NCBI GenBank assembly: GCA_003833135.1
Contig: QZLH01000002.1
Location: 354,378-401,083, forward strand
DNA: 46,706 bases
Direction of reading: 5' to 3'
DNA from: Oehlia diaphana
Lineage: Eukaryota > Glomeromycota > Glomeromycetes > Glomerales > Glomeraceae
How positions within the stretch are numbered: position 1 is the first letter of the stretch; the number at the start of each line of letters is the position of its first letter. A program made the position numbers and the translations under genes. Shown here piece after piece: positions 1 to 9,816 of this stretch. The notes under the pieces were generated by a model. That model saw only the letters and a program-made list of their open reading frames with translations, ran no database searches and was not told where the DNA came from.

Positions 1-1283
1 TTAACATTATTAGTTAAAAAACTTTTTAACATCTTTGCACCGCTTTTTCCTAATGCATTTTTACTAATTATCAGTTCTTCCAAATTTGTGCTTTCTTTAA
101 TTACTTCGCATATTTTTCTCAAAATTTCAAAGATTTCTTATTTGTTATTTTTAGTAAAAACACTCTTGAGATTCAATTTTTAATTCAAATAAAAACTTTA
201 GATTTATATTTAAAATATATCTTAATTTGTATAATAAGGTTAACCTTGAACTTGGTAGTTTTAAGCATTTTGATTAATTTGTCAATTGTATTATTCATAA
301 TTCTGTTTTCACTTAAGTCAATTTCTGACACGATATCCATATTTACAATATAAAATTGGATGTTAAAAATGAAAATGTGAAAAAAAAGAAAAAAAAGAAA
401 AAAAGAGAGTTAAAAGCACTTGCAGTTCATTAAGAAATTTCACACGATTTATCTTTTCAATATCCATATTGTGGTTGAATACATAAAAAAGAAAAAAAAA
501 TCCTCATTAATATGACCTAAAAAGAAATTTTATATGATTTACTATGTAGAAGATTACAGTATAGAAATAGGTAGGTGACACTATTATAATAGTGTCACCT
601 ACCTATTTCTATACTGTAATCTTCTTATTCTATACTGTTACCTACTTGTCGTCATATTACCAGGGTATTTACTTTTCACTGTTCTACTGGATTTTGGAGG
701 CTAATTTTGTGGTTTTTATTTCTACTTACTTATTTTTATAATTGTTACGATGCTTTTCTTTTCTTTATTTTTTCATTTCTCCTTTAATTTGAATATCGGA
801 TTATTTCTTCTTCTTTTCCGTTTTGGTTTCATTATCGCTATGCAAGTTTCTTTGGTATGCTGGTTGGCTTTTATTTATCGTTATGAATGTAGGTTGGTTA
901 ATCATTGTTTGGGAGCTTGGTGAAGCTCTGATTCTTATTTGCGCTATGTAATTTTTTTGGTATGCCCTTTTTCTCTCATTAAGTGTTTTTAATGCAAGAC
1001 GATTAATTACTGTTCTTAGGTTTGATTGCGTCATGAGCTTCATTGTTGTGGTATATATAAGGGCGGTATCCTTTATGCGAGAAAAGCTTTCAGAGTCTTT
1101 GAGTATCATCTATTATAATTTATGTTGACGAGTTGCCAGATTCCATGTTCTATCATGTACTATCCGTTGTGATCAGCCCTGGTATGGGTACCGAATTTAG
1201 TGAGCGAGGGCGAAAAAAAATTAGTCCCACCATAGACTGGACACTGCTGGTTGGTTGACTATATATCCATCCTGAAATAATCT
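1..1283. other. Gene-free AT-rich spacer
   Basis: I see no supportable gene here. The stretch is AT-rich with A/T homopolymers. It contains the perfect palindrome at 548-625. Around 835-975 a degenerate motif resembling GCTATG-AA-TTT-TTTGGTATGC occurs twice. The only open frame of note (801-1109, minus) translates these repeats and has no recognisable domain, so it is not called as a gene. Confidence 0.6.
548..625. repeat. Perfect 78-bp palindrome without spacer
   Basis: The left arm (548-586) and right arm (587-625) are exact reverse complements for 39 bp, meeting at TTA|TAA with no loop. The outer ends are AGAAGATTACAG and CTGTAATCTTCT. Just outside the right arm (about 629-646) a partial further copy of the arm text occurs (TTCTATACTG, then TTACCTAC). 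It could be a small foldback element, a recent inverted duplication, or an assembly artefact from folded single-strand DNA. Confidence 0.9.
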
Positions 1284-1613
1284 ATGATTGAGGGAGTAGT
1301 TGTGAGAAATGATGAGGGATCAACTCCAACTCTCAATAATAAAATAGCAAACCATCAAAATATTCTATTTATGCCAGTTGATATAGAAGAAGCTAAAGAA
1401 TACATTAATCAAATTCCCCATTATATTCTTCGCCTTTATGGATACCTCATTAACGGCCAAAAAGCAGTTGTCACCATTACTGGCATCAAGGTATTTTTCG
1501 ATATTTGTATTCCCGATAATGCGAGCATTCCTAAATTCTGGTCCAAAATAAAGGACATACTTATCACTGGGAAAGACAAGAATGGAAGTGCTGTAAACAT
1601 GAGTCTATTCTGA
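1284..1613 (+). pseudogene. Fragment of family-B DNA polymerase-like protein (N-terminal region)
   Basis: An open frame of 109 residues contains the segment [20 protein letters not shown]. It closely matches SPLINGQKVVVTLFGIRVFF in the second relic at 3388-5365, which carries exonuclease and polymerase motifs further along. By that linkage this is a detached N-terminal piece of the same polymerase family. It has no exonuclease or polymerase motif of its own and stops at 1611-1613. The family call rests on the second copy. Whether the source was a transposon or an integrated virus cannot be told from this piece. Confidence 0.6.
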
Positions 1614-2557
1614 AAAGAATGTATAAAGGCGTACCCTATCTGTAGTTATAATACGGAAAAAAAGCTGTATCTCCGTATTGTCACATCTAATAATAAAGAC
1701 CAAAGATTTACTGCTCTTCTTAATATAATTCAGCTTTCGCATATTACCAGTTTACTCCTACTCTTATGCTTTTGTCCTGCATTTGCCTGACCATATCTTC
1801 TCGACTGAGATCAAGGATACATACCATCGAGTACACCTGAATCCGTGAAGCTAGTGGCGAGTAAGCAGGTAAACGCAAAAGTAATTTTTCTCATTTCTTT
1901 TCTTAATATAATTTTACTTTTGCATTTACCAACCTTTTCGTCTCAGAAGGTCAATTTGCATATCATTCCATGTGGATATCTCTCTAGTCGTACTGTTAAT
2001 TGGTAAGGAAATATATTGCCTGACCATATCTTTTATACTCTTTTTTCATTTATTCTCCTACGCCTTACTGCGCATGGTCACGTGATCCTGTTATGGTACC
2101 AAACACCCTCTGTAGTTCATCAATTTGGAGGTATAATATGTATTACCATAGCTGGCCTATTTGATTGTCAGTATATTGGCGGGATGTTATAAGTGCTTCT
2201 GAGGCTTGATCATGGTTTATTCTGGGTCGAAGCAGTGTATATGCCGATTTTTGAGCGTTCCTAGTGTCCCTAGTAAAAGTAAAGTTATAGGAAAAAAAAA
2301 TATCAAATCCATCCTGTATGTATGCCGTCACCAAGAAATTTATTAGTAACGTTCTTAATGATACTCTTAGTGACACCCTTGTATGTTTTTTTCAGAGTTT
2401 AAGGATGTTCAGTTGTCTTCCTTTATATCTGTCATTCTATCATTAAGAGTCACTAAGAAAAAGTAAAGTTCTAGAAAAAAAATGAAATTTTCTATGCTAT
2501 TCCTATGGCTTATATGTAATATAGTATAATATATATGATATATGCGTGATATATATA
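1614..2557. other. Spacer with short direct repeats
   Basis: No gene is supportable. TGCCTGACCATATCTT occurs near 1784 and again near 2020. A block starting TTCTTAATATAATT and ending near GCAT..TTACC occurs near 1717 and 1903. The motif CTTAGTGAC, or its complement GTCACTAAG, recurs at about 2365, 2448, 2800 and 2815. These look like remnants of duplicated mobile DNA. Confidence 0.5.
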
Positions 2558-2754
2558 CAGTTGACCCCCTATATAGTCACTCCCGTATAATCACATCATA
2601 TAAAATTCCCCTTTATAAGCACACCATATTTTGGCCCAATGTACTAATAAATATATTAGAAAAACCTCCTCTATAGTCACAATATATGACTTTTTTTATA
2701 ATCACACCCTTTTTTTTCAGTCCCGAAGGGTGTGACTATAAAGGGGGCCGACTG
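2558..2754. mobile_element. 197-bp pogo/Tigger-like MITE with TA target duplication
   Basis: The ends are inverted copies: left CAGTTGACCCCCTATATAG, right (reverse complement) CAGTCGGCCCCCTTTATAG. Each end is flanked by TA (2556-2557 and 2755-2756), as expected for Tc1/mariner-superfamily insertion. The start CAGT(T/C)G followed by a C-run and TATA resembles Tigger/pogo ends. There is no coding capacity, so movement would have needed a transposase supplied in trans. Confidence 0.85.
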
Positions 2755-3387
2755 TATACTAAAAAAAAAAATAAAAGTTATGGAACTCAGTTTTTTCTTA
2801 GTGACTCTTAGTGACATGGTGACACCTATCTAGAAACCTTTTAATGGCTCTAAAAATGTGAAATAGCTATAAATTTTATCACTGAAAGCGTCACCAAGAG
2901 TGATACCAAAAAATTTTTCATAGGGAAAACCGTATTCTTGGGATACAATTGGATGGCAACTTTTTATTTTAAATCACTTATTTAAGATCTCTTGATTAGC
3001 CTAAAACTACTTGAGCGGGATCTCTTTAGAACTATCAACTTGCTTAGCCAGCTTTTTTTGATAGTACTGTTCCCTTTTACGGTACTTTTAAGTATGTGGA
3101 TCGTAAAAACTATATTCAGAATAAGTTTGTTTACTACATTCAATGCAAGGTATATATATATAAGGGAGAATTCTAATGTATTTGGCATCCTTTTGGGTGA
3201 AAGCACCCCCGATTACAAACTTCTCCAGTCCTGAGACTATATAGATATCGATAAAATGCCATTTTTAATAACTATATACAGTTCGATTATGTATCGATTT
3301 ATATATTTCAGAATTAATTTTCATTTTGAACTTTTTTCTCCTGAAGTATATACTTTCTCTCGAACTGTATATCCAAAAATTTTTACT
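2755..3387. other. AT-rich spacer
   Basis: Opposing open frames of 74-80 codons at 2982-3234 overlap on both strands and show no domain. I see nothing supportable here except further CTTAGTGAC-type motifs near 2800-2900. Confidence 0.5.
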
Positions 3388-5365
3388 ATGACCGAACATT
3401 CAGAGTTTTCAGAGTTCCTCTTTGACGCGCCCATCCTTTTTTACCCAGAGGCCAAAAAAGATAAACCAGAAGGGGTTCCTTTGGAACCAAGCCAACTCAT
3501 TCGCTATTCTGGTGAAACCTATTTGGATGGCATTCCAACCCACAATAATATAGTTGCAGAAAATGATGCGGGATTATCTGCAATTCTCAATAATGCTCTG
3601 GCTAAATGAGAAGAGATCCCTTTCATGGCTGTTGATAATGAAGGATCAAGTGAAAAGATAAACAGAAAATACTGCTATGTACTTTGTCTCTATAGTCCCC
3701 TTATTAATGGCCAAAAGGTGGTAGTAACACTTTTTGGTATTAGAGTATTTTTTGACGTTCTCGTTCTGGTTGAGAAGACTCCAGATGAATGTGAAATGAA
3801 AGTAAGGGATATTCTCTCTGGAGAGGTGGATACTCAAAAAATTGAGTATATTAAAGCTTTCCTTTTTCAGGATTATCATATGAAAAAAAAAAACATATTT
3901 ACAAATCTATATGAGTGATACCAATAAAAGAAAAACAACCATTAAGACCATCTAAGATAATAATTACAAAACCGCTTTAGATGATTTATACTCATTCTAC
4001 CATAAGGTGGCTTGAGAAAATGGAATTCAACTTTCTGGGTGGTCTATGCTGGGCAATTATATGTACAAGGAAAGGATTGACCCTTTCTGCCCCACACATT
4101 TTACTTATCTAAAAAATATTTTCAACCTGTTAAAGACCTTACTACAATAACTGATCGCTTCCCTATTTTAGCATTCAGAAGGGATCATACTGTTGTCTTC
4201 ACATGGAATATAGAAATACAATCACAAGAGTTAGATAAATTTGCTAAAGTTCTTAATCTAAAACAAAATGTCTTTATAATTTGCATAATACTGCATTGGA
4301 AAAATAATCCAAAACTGCTAAAGCAAATATGTCTTGTCAACATTAAGACAGAACCAGATCCATGCTGGACCACAATTGTATATGGAAACTAAGAAAATCT
4401 GCTAAAGGCATTCGCTCTCTGCTGGAAAGCATTTGCCCTAACATCTAAGTTGGGTTTAATGATTCAGACTATAATTGGTATTTCATTATAGAAAGAGCCT
4501 ATCATCTCAACATTCTCAAATAGATCTGGGAGCAGATGACAGGAAAGTTTGAAACGAAGGAAGAAATTCTAAAGTAAAAATATCACGAAAAGATAGGAGC
4601 GAAATCTGAAAATACTTTTAAGAAAAAATAAGAAAGGAAAAAGAATAGTGCGAACACAGATAGTGAAAATACTCTCCACATTCTTGAGAATGGGAAGGAG
4701 GATACGGAAGTTAAAGAATTTCTAGGTGGTTTGACTATGATCAAAATTTCTGCAGAAGATAATTTCTTTTTCAGCTTTCTTAAACTGCTGGGATGTGTAC
4801 CAATTAACGTTAGAGTTTGTCTCAAAAAGCGTTATTCCTATTCTAAAGTCGAAAAGGAAGGCTCACTTAAATTCTTCTTACAAAAATGTGGTCTTAATGC
4901 TAAAGCTGACATACTATACAATAAAATGTGGAAAATATATTCAGAGGCAAAAAAAACCCCTTCTTGTCAACTGCGAGAAAGATGCGAGAAGTAGCATATT
5001 ACTGTATTATAGATGCACTGTATTGCCAGGAGCTTTTGGTAAAGCTAAGTCAAGTAAATGAATACAGAAAAGTTACTTCTATAGCTTATATATCTTTATT
5101 CAATTCACACTATCACGCAAATAAAATGAAGGTATAAAACCTTCTAGACGCTTATGCTATGTTATTTAGCGCAAGGATACCTGAAAAGGTGGAAAAGAGT
5201 AAGTATCCTGGTACTGTATATATGTTTTTTCACCTAAAAAAGGTATCGAGACGAAAAGGCCGGTAACAGGTTTGGATTTTGCATCTTTATATCCAAGCTT
5301 TATTATAACCTATAACCTCTCTTCAGAAAAATTTATATTTAATCCAGATATCAGGAAATTTTTTA
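3388..5365 (+). pseudogene. Degenerate family-B DNA polymerase
   Basis: Pieces of one protein lie in order but in different frames, separated by stops. The N-terminal part starts at ATG 3388 and is interrupted by TGA at 3607-3609, after which the same frame continues to about 3918. An exonuclease I-like segment (TWNIEIQS, about 4201) has Asn where Asp is expected. Exo II-like VGFNDSDYNW is at about 4449, exo III-like YYCIID at about 4997, and the polymerase motif A signature DFASLYPS at about 5275. Homology ends near 5365, where a repeat is inserted, so motifs B and C are missing. Family-B polymerases use Asp in exo I and motif A for metal binding. The polymerase type (DFxSLYPS, 3'-5' exonuclease) occurs in eukaryotes, large DNA viruses and self-synthesising transposons; the source here is undecided. 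It is clearly non-functional. Confidence 0.85.
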
Positions 5366-5368
5366 GGA

Positions 5369-5562
5369 TGCAGATCTGTGAAGAACTGCAAAATTCACAG
5401 TTCTCCGCATTTTTTTACTCTGCGAAGTTCTGCGAATTTTGCAATTTCGTAGATTACCGCAGAAGTTTTTTTATAAAATTTGCAAAATTCTGCAATTTTA
5501 CAGATTTCTGCAGATTTATTAAAAAAATTCTGCAGTAATCTGCAAAATTGCAGAATCTGCAG
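5369..5562. mobile_element. Inverted-repeat element inserted in the polymerase relic
   Basis: The block is built from repeated TGCAGA/TCTGCA and GCAAAATT/AATTTTGC words on both strands. Its ends are inverted (left TGCAGATCTGTG, right end in reverse complement TGCAGATTCTGC). It begins where the polymerase homology stops after motif A. It is most likely a small non-autonomous foldback element. No clear target duplication was found. Confidence 0.5.
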
Positions 5563-5888
5563 CTAATTAAACATCATGTGTTACACATATCAAAAGTTTA
5601 AAAAAAATGAAAAAAAGTATCATCTTTTTTAAACTTCCCTTTTCCTTCTTCCATTTTGTCCCTCCCCTATTATCCCTCCCCTTCCCCTTCATCTTTCCCT
5701 TCCCCTTTCATTCTCTCCTTTCCATTTCTTTTTCTTAGAAGTAATATAAGTTTCATTTTGAAACTTACATATATTTTATATTTTTTTTTTTTAATTTTGT
5801 TTTTTTATTTTTAAATTTAAGAAACGAATTAACATTTCTTTTCATTGTTTTTTTTGTAGAACGCTGGCGCTGATTGGATTATAGAATT
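5563..5888. other. Spacer with polypyrimidine tract
   Basis: A strongly pyrimidine-biased tract runs from about 5628 to 5740 on the plus strand, consisting of C/T words with few purines. It is followed by T-rich DNA up to the repeat array. No coding evidence. Confidence 0.6.
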
Positions 5889-6290
5889 CAGGTAAGCTTC
5901 CAAAGATCAGGAAAACTAAGATTCATAACTACGAATCTTGGTTCTTTATTTTTATTTTTTTTTTTTGTAATATTAACGAACGGTTACTAACCATTCTTTT
6001 TCTTTTATTTAATAGGTTTCGGGTGAACTTCTGAGTTCCAAAGAACAATGGAAAACCAAGATTTATAAGTAAGTACGAATCTTGGTCTTTTTTTTTATTT
6101 TTTTTAATATTAATGAACAGTTACTAATAACTGTTTTTTTTTTTATGTTTAGGTCTGGTGGGCTTCCAAAGAATGAAAACCAAAGTTTCGTAAGTATGAC
6201 GTACGAAACTTTTATTTTTTTTTTTTTTTTTTTTTTTTTTTTATTTTTTTTTTTTTTTTTTTTTTTTTTTATTTTATTAATGAACAGTTA
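5889..6290 (+). repeat. Tandem array of exon-intron-like units with conserved hairpins
   Basis: Three diverged copies of one unit follow each other. Each has an exon-like block (..TTCCAAAGA..GAAAACCAAG..), then a hairpin, a T-rich run, a second hairpin holding TACTAA(C/T), a pyrimidine run and AG. Copy 2: exon-like 6016-6068, donor GTAAGT 6069-6074, branch-like TACTAAT 6122-6128, acceptor AG 6151-6152. Copy 1 has TACTAAC 5984-5990 and AG 6014-6015. Copy 3 has GTAAGT 6090+100 (6190-6195) and then a roughly 65-nt poly-T run. Hairpin 1 stems are 5918-5924/5933-5939, 6056-6063/6078-6085 and 6182-6192/6202-6212. Hairpin 2 in copy 2 is 6116-6123/6128-6135. It could be a spliced non-coding RNA or a decayed gene with duplicated exons. 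Confidence 0.6.
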
Positions 6291-7186
6291 GAAAAATGTG
6301 TTATTATATTAATAAAGAATTTGCCATGTAGATTTATATTAATTATCATGTGATATACTCTACCTTTAAGTAAAATTTTCATATTGGGAAAAGTTCACAA
6401 AATTGTGTTTAAGTGAAATTTTTGCATTCAGGAAAAGTTCATGAAATTGTGTTTAAGTGAAATATTTATTAAGTTTTTACATAAAAACAGTTTGTTCAAA
6501 TATAAAAAGAGTTTATTGTATGTATTATAAATCAAAAAGTCTAAGTTATAGTATCATATAATAATTCAGTGTCATAAGATTAGTGTATAAATCATATGTT
6601 TTGGAATAGGATACTGGTATCCTCTGGTATAATGTACATTTTTTTAAGTTAAATATTGTAGTCTGTATATATAAATCAAATGGTATTATTATTAAAGGAC
6701 AATATAGATATGTCATTTTGTAAGTCTATTTATTAAAGGTAGGAACTTGGAACTGGTATTAGACCTTTCAGATTTAAATTTGGTTTCTTCTAATTTGAAA
6801 TTAAATTTGGATAAAATGAAGAAATCAGATATATAATAATCCAAAAACTGAAAATTTATAATTCAAAAATTCAAAAGAAATAAAGGAAGCTAAATATATA
6901 ATAAATCTAAATTACATTTATTGTTTAAAAAGAAATATAGAACAATGCAAAACATTATACTTAGATGGGTTTTCAGATTATCAATAAAATTTACCACGTT
7001 TTATAATAGTATCCATTTCTATTTATGGATTTTACATGTGCACGTGACTTCATAAATAACTATGGTAATATGATATATGAAATTTAACAATATACTAAAT
7101 TGGGGAATATACATACAAAATCTTAAAATAATTCTTAGAAATCTTATTATAACATAATTTTAGTCTCCATTATAAATGTATTAATT
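6291..7186. other. AT-rich spacer downstream of the Myb gene
   Basis: No open frame or RNA signature is supportable. A short direct repeat is visible at about 6375-6475 (GGGAAAAGTTCA.AAAATTGTGTTTAAGTGAAAT-like text, repeated about 55 bp later). The last part is presumably the 3' flank of the minus-strand Myb gene. Confidence 0.5.
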
Positions 7187-7514
7187 TTAATTCAAAATAT
7201 TTTTCAACTTCATCGTGTCGCTAATGCGTTCATAACTTTTATTCTTATTACGATTATTAGTTCGATGTTTACTGTTCCAATAATTTTTAACTTGAAGCTC
7301 TGTTCTCCTTCCTTCTTTTCTATTATCAGACAGTACCTTAGCTATATCTGCCCATTTCTTCATATGAATGCTTTGAAGTCCATCAATCTTATGTTTTTCT
7401 TGAATTGTTAAATCGGATTTATCGACTATAATGAATGATAAATAATTAATTATTTCGTGCAAAATAAACGTAAAATACAGTCAGACCGATATCCTATATG
7501 TCCCGTTTCACAAT

Positions 7515-7545
<31 letters not shown>

Positions 7546-8249
7546 ATAAAAAAACTGATATTATATATAGTTTCACGATGTAACATGTACCGATACTTTT
7601 CTTTGCCCCTTTATAATAATGATGTACCGGTACTTTATGTTACACTGGTATTAATTCGGGCCAACACTATAAATTTGGCCGGAGTTAACATATCTGGAGT
7701 TTGCATAATGCTGGCAAAAATTTGATTTGGCCCGCATTATGAGGGTGAATGTAACGATAATTTGATATACCGATATATTTTTCCCCAAAACAACAGTATC
7801 GGTACATAGAGGTCCTACTGTAATTAAGTTATATATCGATCAAAGAAAAAATATACGCACTAGTAGGGTCCAGATGATTAACGTATCTAAACGATGTTAA
7901 TAAGAGAGGTAAGAAAAATAATATAGGTATTTTTTTTATATATATAAAAGAAGGCAATTTACCTTTCACGCACGCTCTTATGACCTCTTTGTATTTCTCT
8001 TGCAATCAATTTCCATTTAGTATTTTCTGTTGAATACATTTGATATAATTCGAGAATTCGATTATCTTCCTTTGATTTAAAAATAAAAAGAATAAAAGAA
8101 TTATATTCGCGATCGGAATGATTTTTTTCGATCTGATCTTGCGTCTTTTTTCTTTTTTGTAGACATACCTCCTTGGTATATGCTCCGCCACGAACTTCAG
8201 TTACGTCTGTTGAAGTAGTCGTTGGTTCCCTTCTTCTATAAGGCGGCAT
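7187..8249 (-). CDS. Two-repeat Myb/SANT DNA-binding protein
   Basis: Exons in coding order are 8249-7963, a 26-nt micro-exon 7886-7861, and 7425-7187; phases fit and give 183 residues. The micro-exon supplies YVNHLDP, the usual junction between two Myb repeats, which supports the model. Repeat 1 lies at about 58-103 (EEDN-like SKEDNRILELYQ, W79, KSVRERYVNHL). Repeat 2 lies at about 107-160 (W129, VKNYWNSKHR); the first Trp of each repeat is replaced. The family binds DNA through the third helix of each repeat, so this is probably a nuclear transcription regulator. The start MPPYRRR was chosen because sequence before it has no homology. The second intron hosts a MITE. Target genes are unknown. 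Confidence 0.8.
7478..7820. mobile_element. 343-bp Tc1/mariner-type MITE inside a Myb gene intron
   Basis: The left end CAGTCAGACC and the right end (reverse complement CAGTAGGACC) are inverted and flanked by TA (7476-7477 and 7821-7822). Short words such as CCGATA and ATGTACCG recur internally in both orientations. No transposase is encoded. It lies entirely within the Myb intron 7426-7860, so splicing removes it. Confidence 0.75.
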
Positions 8250-9816
8250 TTTTTTTTTGGATATATAATTATACGAAATTGAATTTATAAACGGAGTGAA
8301 ATAAAGAGATATAATGTATGGAACATTAATGCTTGGTTGGCAAATAGGAATCAAAAAAAATAATGAAAGGAAATATAATTAAGAACCGAATTTCGACAAC
8401 TCCCGTCATAGTTTTTTTCTCTTTTTTTTATGAAAGAAATTTGAGAATTTATACAAATTGGGGATAAAATAACCTTACGTAATACAATAGTTCTTTTAGC
8501 GATCCCTTTGTTAGATTACTATGTATAGTTAGTTCTATTTTGAATAACGGAAAAAAGAATTTAATTCCTTGATCAGGCTTACTTTTTCGCACACGTACAG
8601 CAGAAAGTACAGTGGAATCATCCAGAAAACTGAAAACTTCTAAATAGAATTTTTAAAAACAAATATATATGCAATGCTTGTGTAAAAGCAGCCTTGTAAT
8701 CGTACATTTTGATAGTTAGTTTTTTTTATTTTGGGAAATAAAAAAAGTATTTAAAAATTTCCCAAAAAAAAAAAAATATTTTTTTTTTTTATTATACAAA
8801 CTATGTTATTCGTAATTAAAAGTCCGAACAAAATTAGCTGGCGTTGAATGATCATTCGAGTGCATTTGTATTATCAATGTGCGTATGAATTGTTTGTTTT
8901 CTTTTAAGTACGCAGTACTTACTATGATTACAATTATCATAAACAAATTCGTCCACATTTTTGAAATAATTTATGAGATTGGTTCAAACATTTAAGTTAT
9001 TTTAACAAAGAAAAAAAACATTATGATTGATCTTCATATATTAATTATTCCTAAAAACTTGAAATTACTAAACAAATTAAGAATGTTAAATTCGAATAAA
9101 TCAATATTAATGTAGTGTTCGTGTTCACGAATTAGGAATTCTAAAAAAAGAAAAGTCTATGTTGTTATTTTTAGTGAAAGATTATCAAACTTAAGAGGTT
9201 TTCTTGACAAAATTCAAAATTCTTGGGGAAGAGGGGAAAACCATAGTTAAAGATCACTTCATTCAGAAAGTGTCGTATTAAAAATAATATTATCAATGCA
9301 TAATTTTATTAACTAAAAATATATATATATATATTTTTTTTTTGCTTGTATATCTCCTGATCAAATCTTGTATTTTTCTTTTATTGTTAATTTGTAATCA
9401 CAAATTATTTTTTTGCGCAGTTTATTAGAACAAAGAAACAAAGAAATTTTTTTCTCTTGGCATTGTTATTGGACGATTAGAGTTATGAAATTCATTGTAT
9501 ATATAGCCCTTTCAATTATTACCCAATTCGATTATATTACGACCCATAATTGTATAACCCATCTGACACAGTTACACAGCATCACAGATGAGCTAATTAA
9601 TTATAGACTAGATTATTATTTTACTTAAAAGATAATAACAGTAACAAATAACGGATAATATAAAAAAAAGAAAAAAAAAAAAATTCTAAAATTCCTCAAA
9701 AAAAAAAGAAGAAAGAAAAAGAAGAAAGAAAGAAAGAAAAAATATCTGTAAACATTATTTATGTGAGCCAAAGGTTCTTGGAAATGTTTTTTTTTTCACT
9801 TTCTCAGAAATCAGAA
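8250..9816. other. AT-rich spacer upstream of the Myb gene
   Basis: This includes the presumed promoter of the Myb gene (just above 8249). Low-complexity DNA follows: a purine tract at about 9660-9740 (AAAG/GAAA words) and A/T homopolymers. The open frame at 9413-9628 has no ATG near its start and no domain. No gene is supportable. Confidence 0.5.

Noticed and set aside
801..1109. 102-codon minus-strand open frame
   Set aside because: It translates AT-rich repeat words, has a Lys-run tail and no domain.
2992..3234. Opposing open frames on both strands
   Set aside because: Overlapping frames of similar length with no homology are expected by chance; composition is not protein-like.
6082..6291. 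Phe-rich 69-codon plus frame
   Set aside because: It is a translation of poly-T runs in the repeat array.
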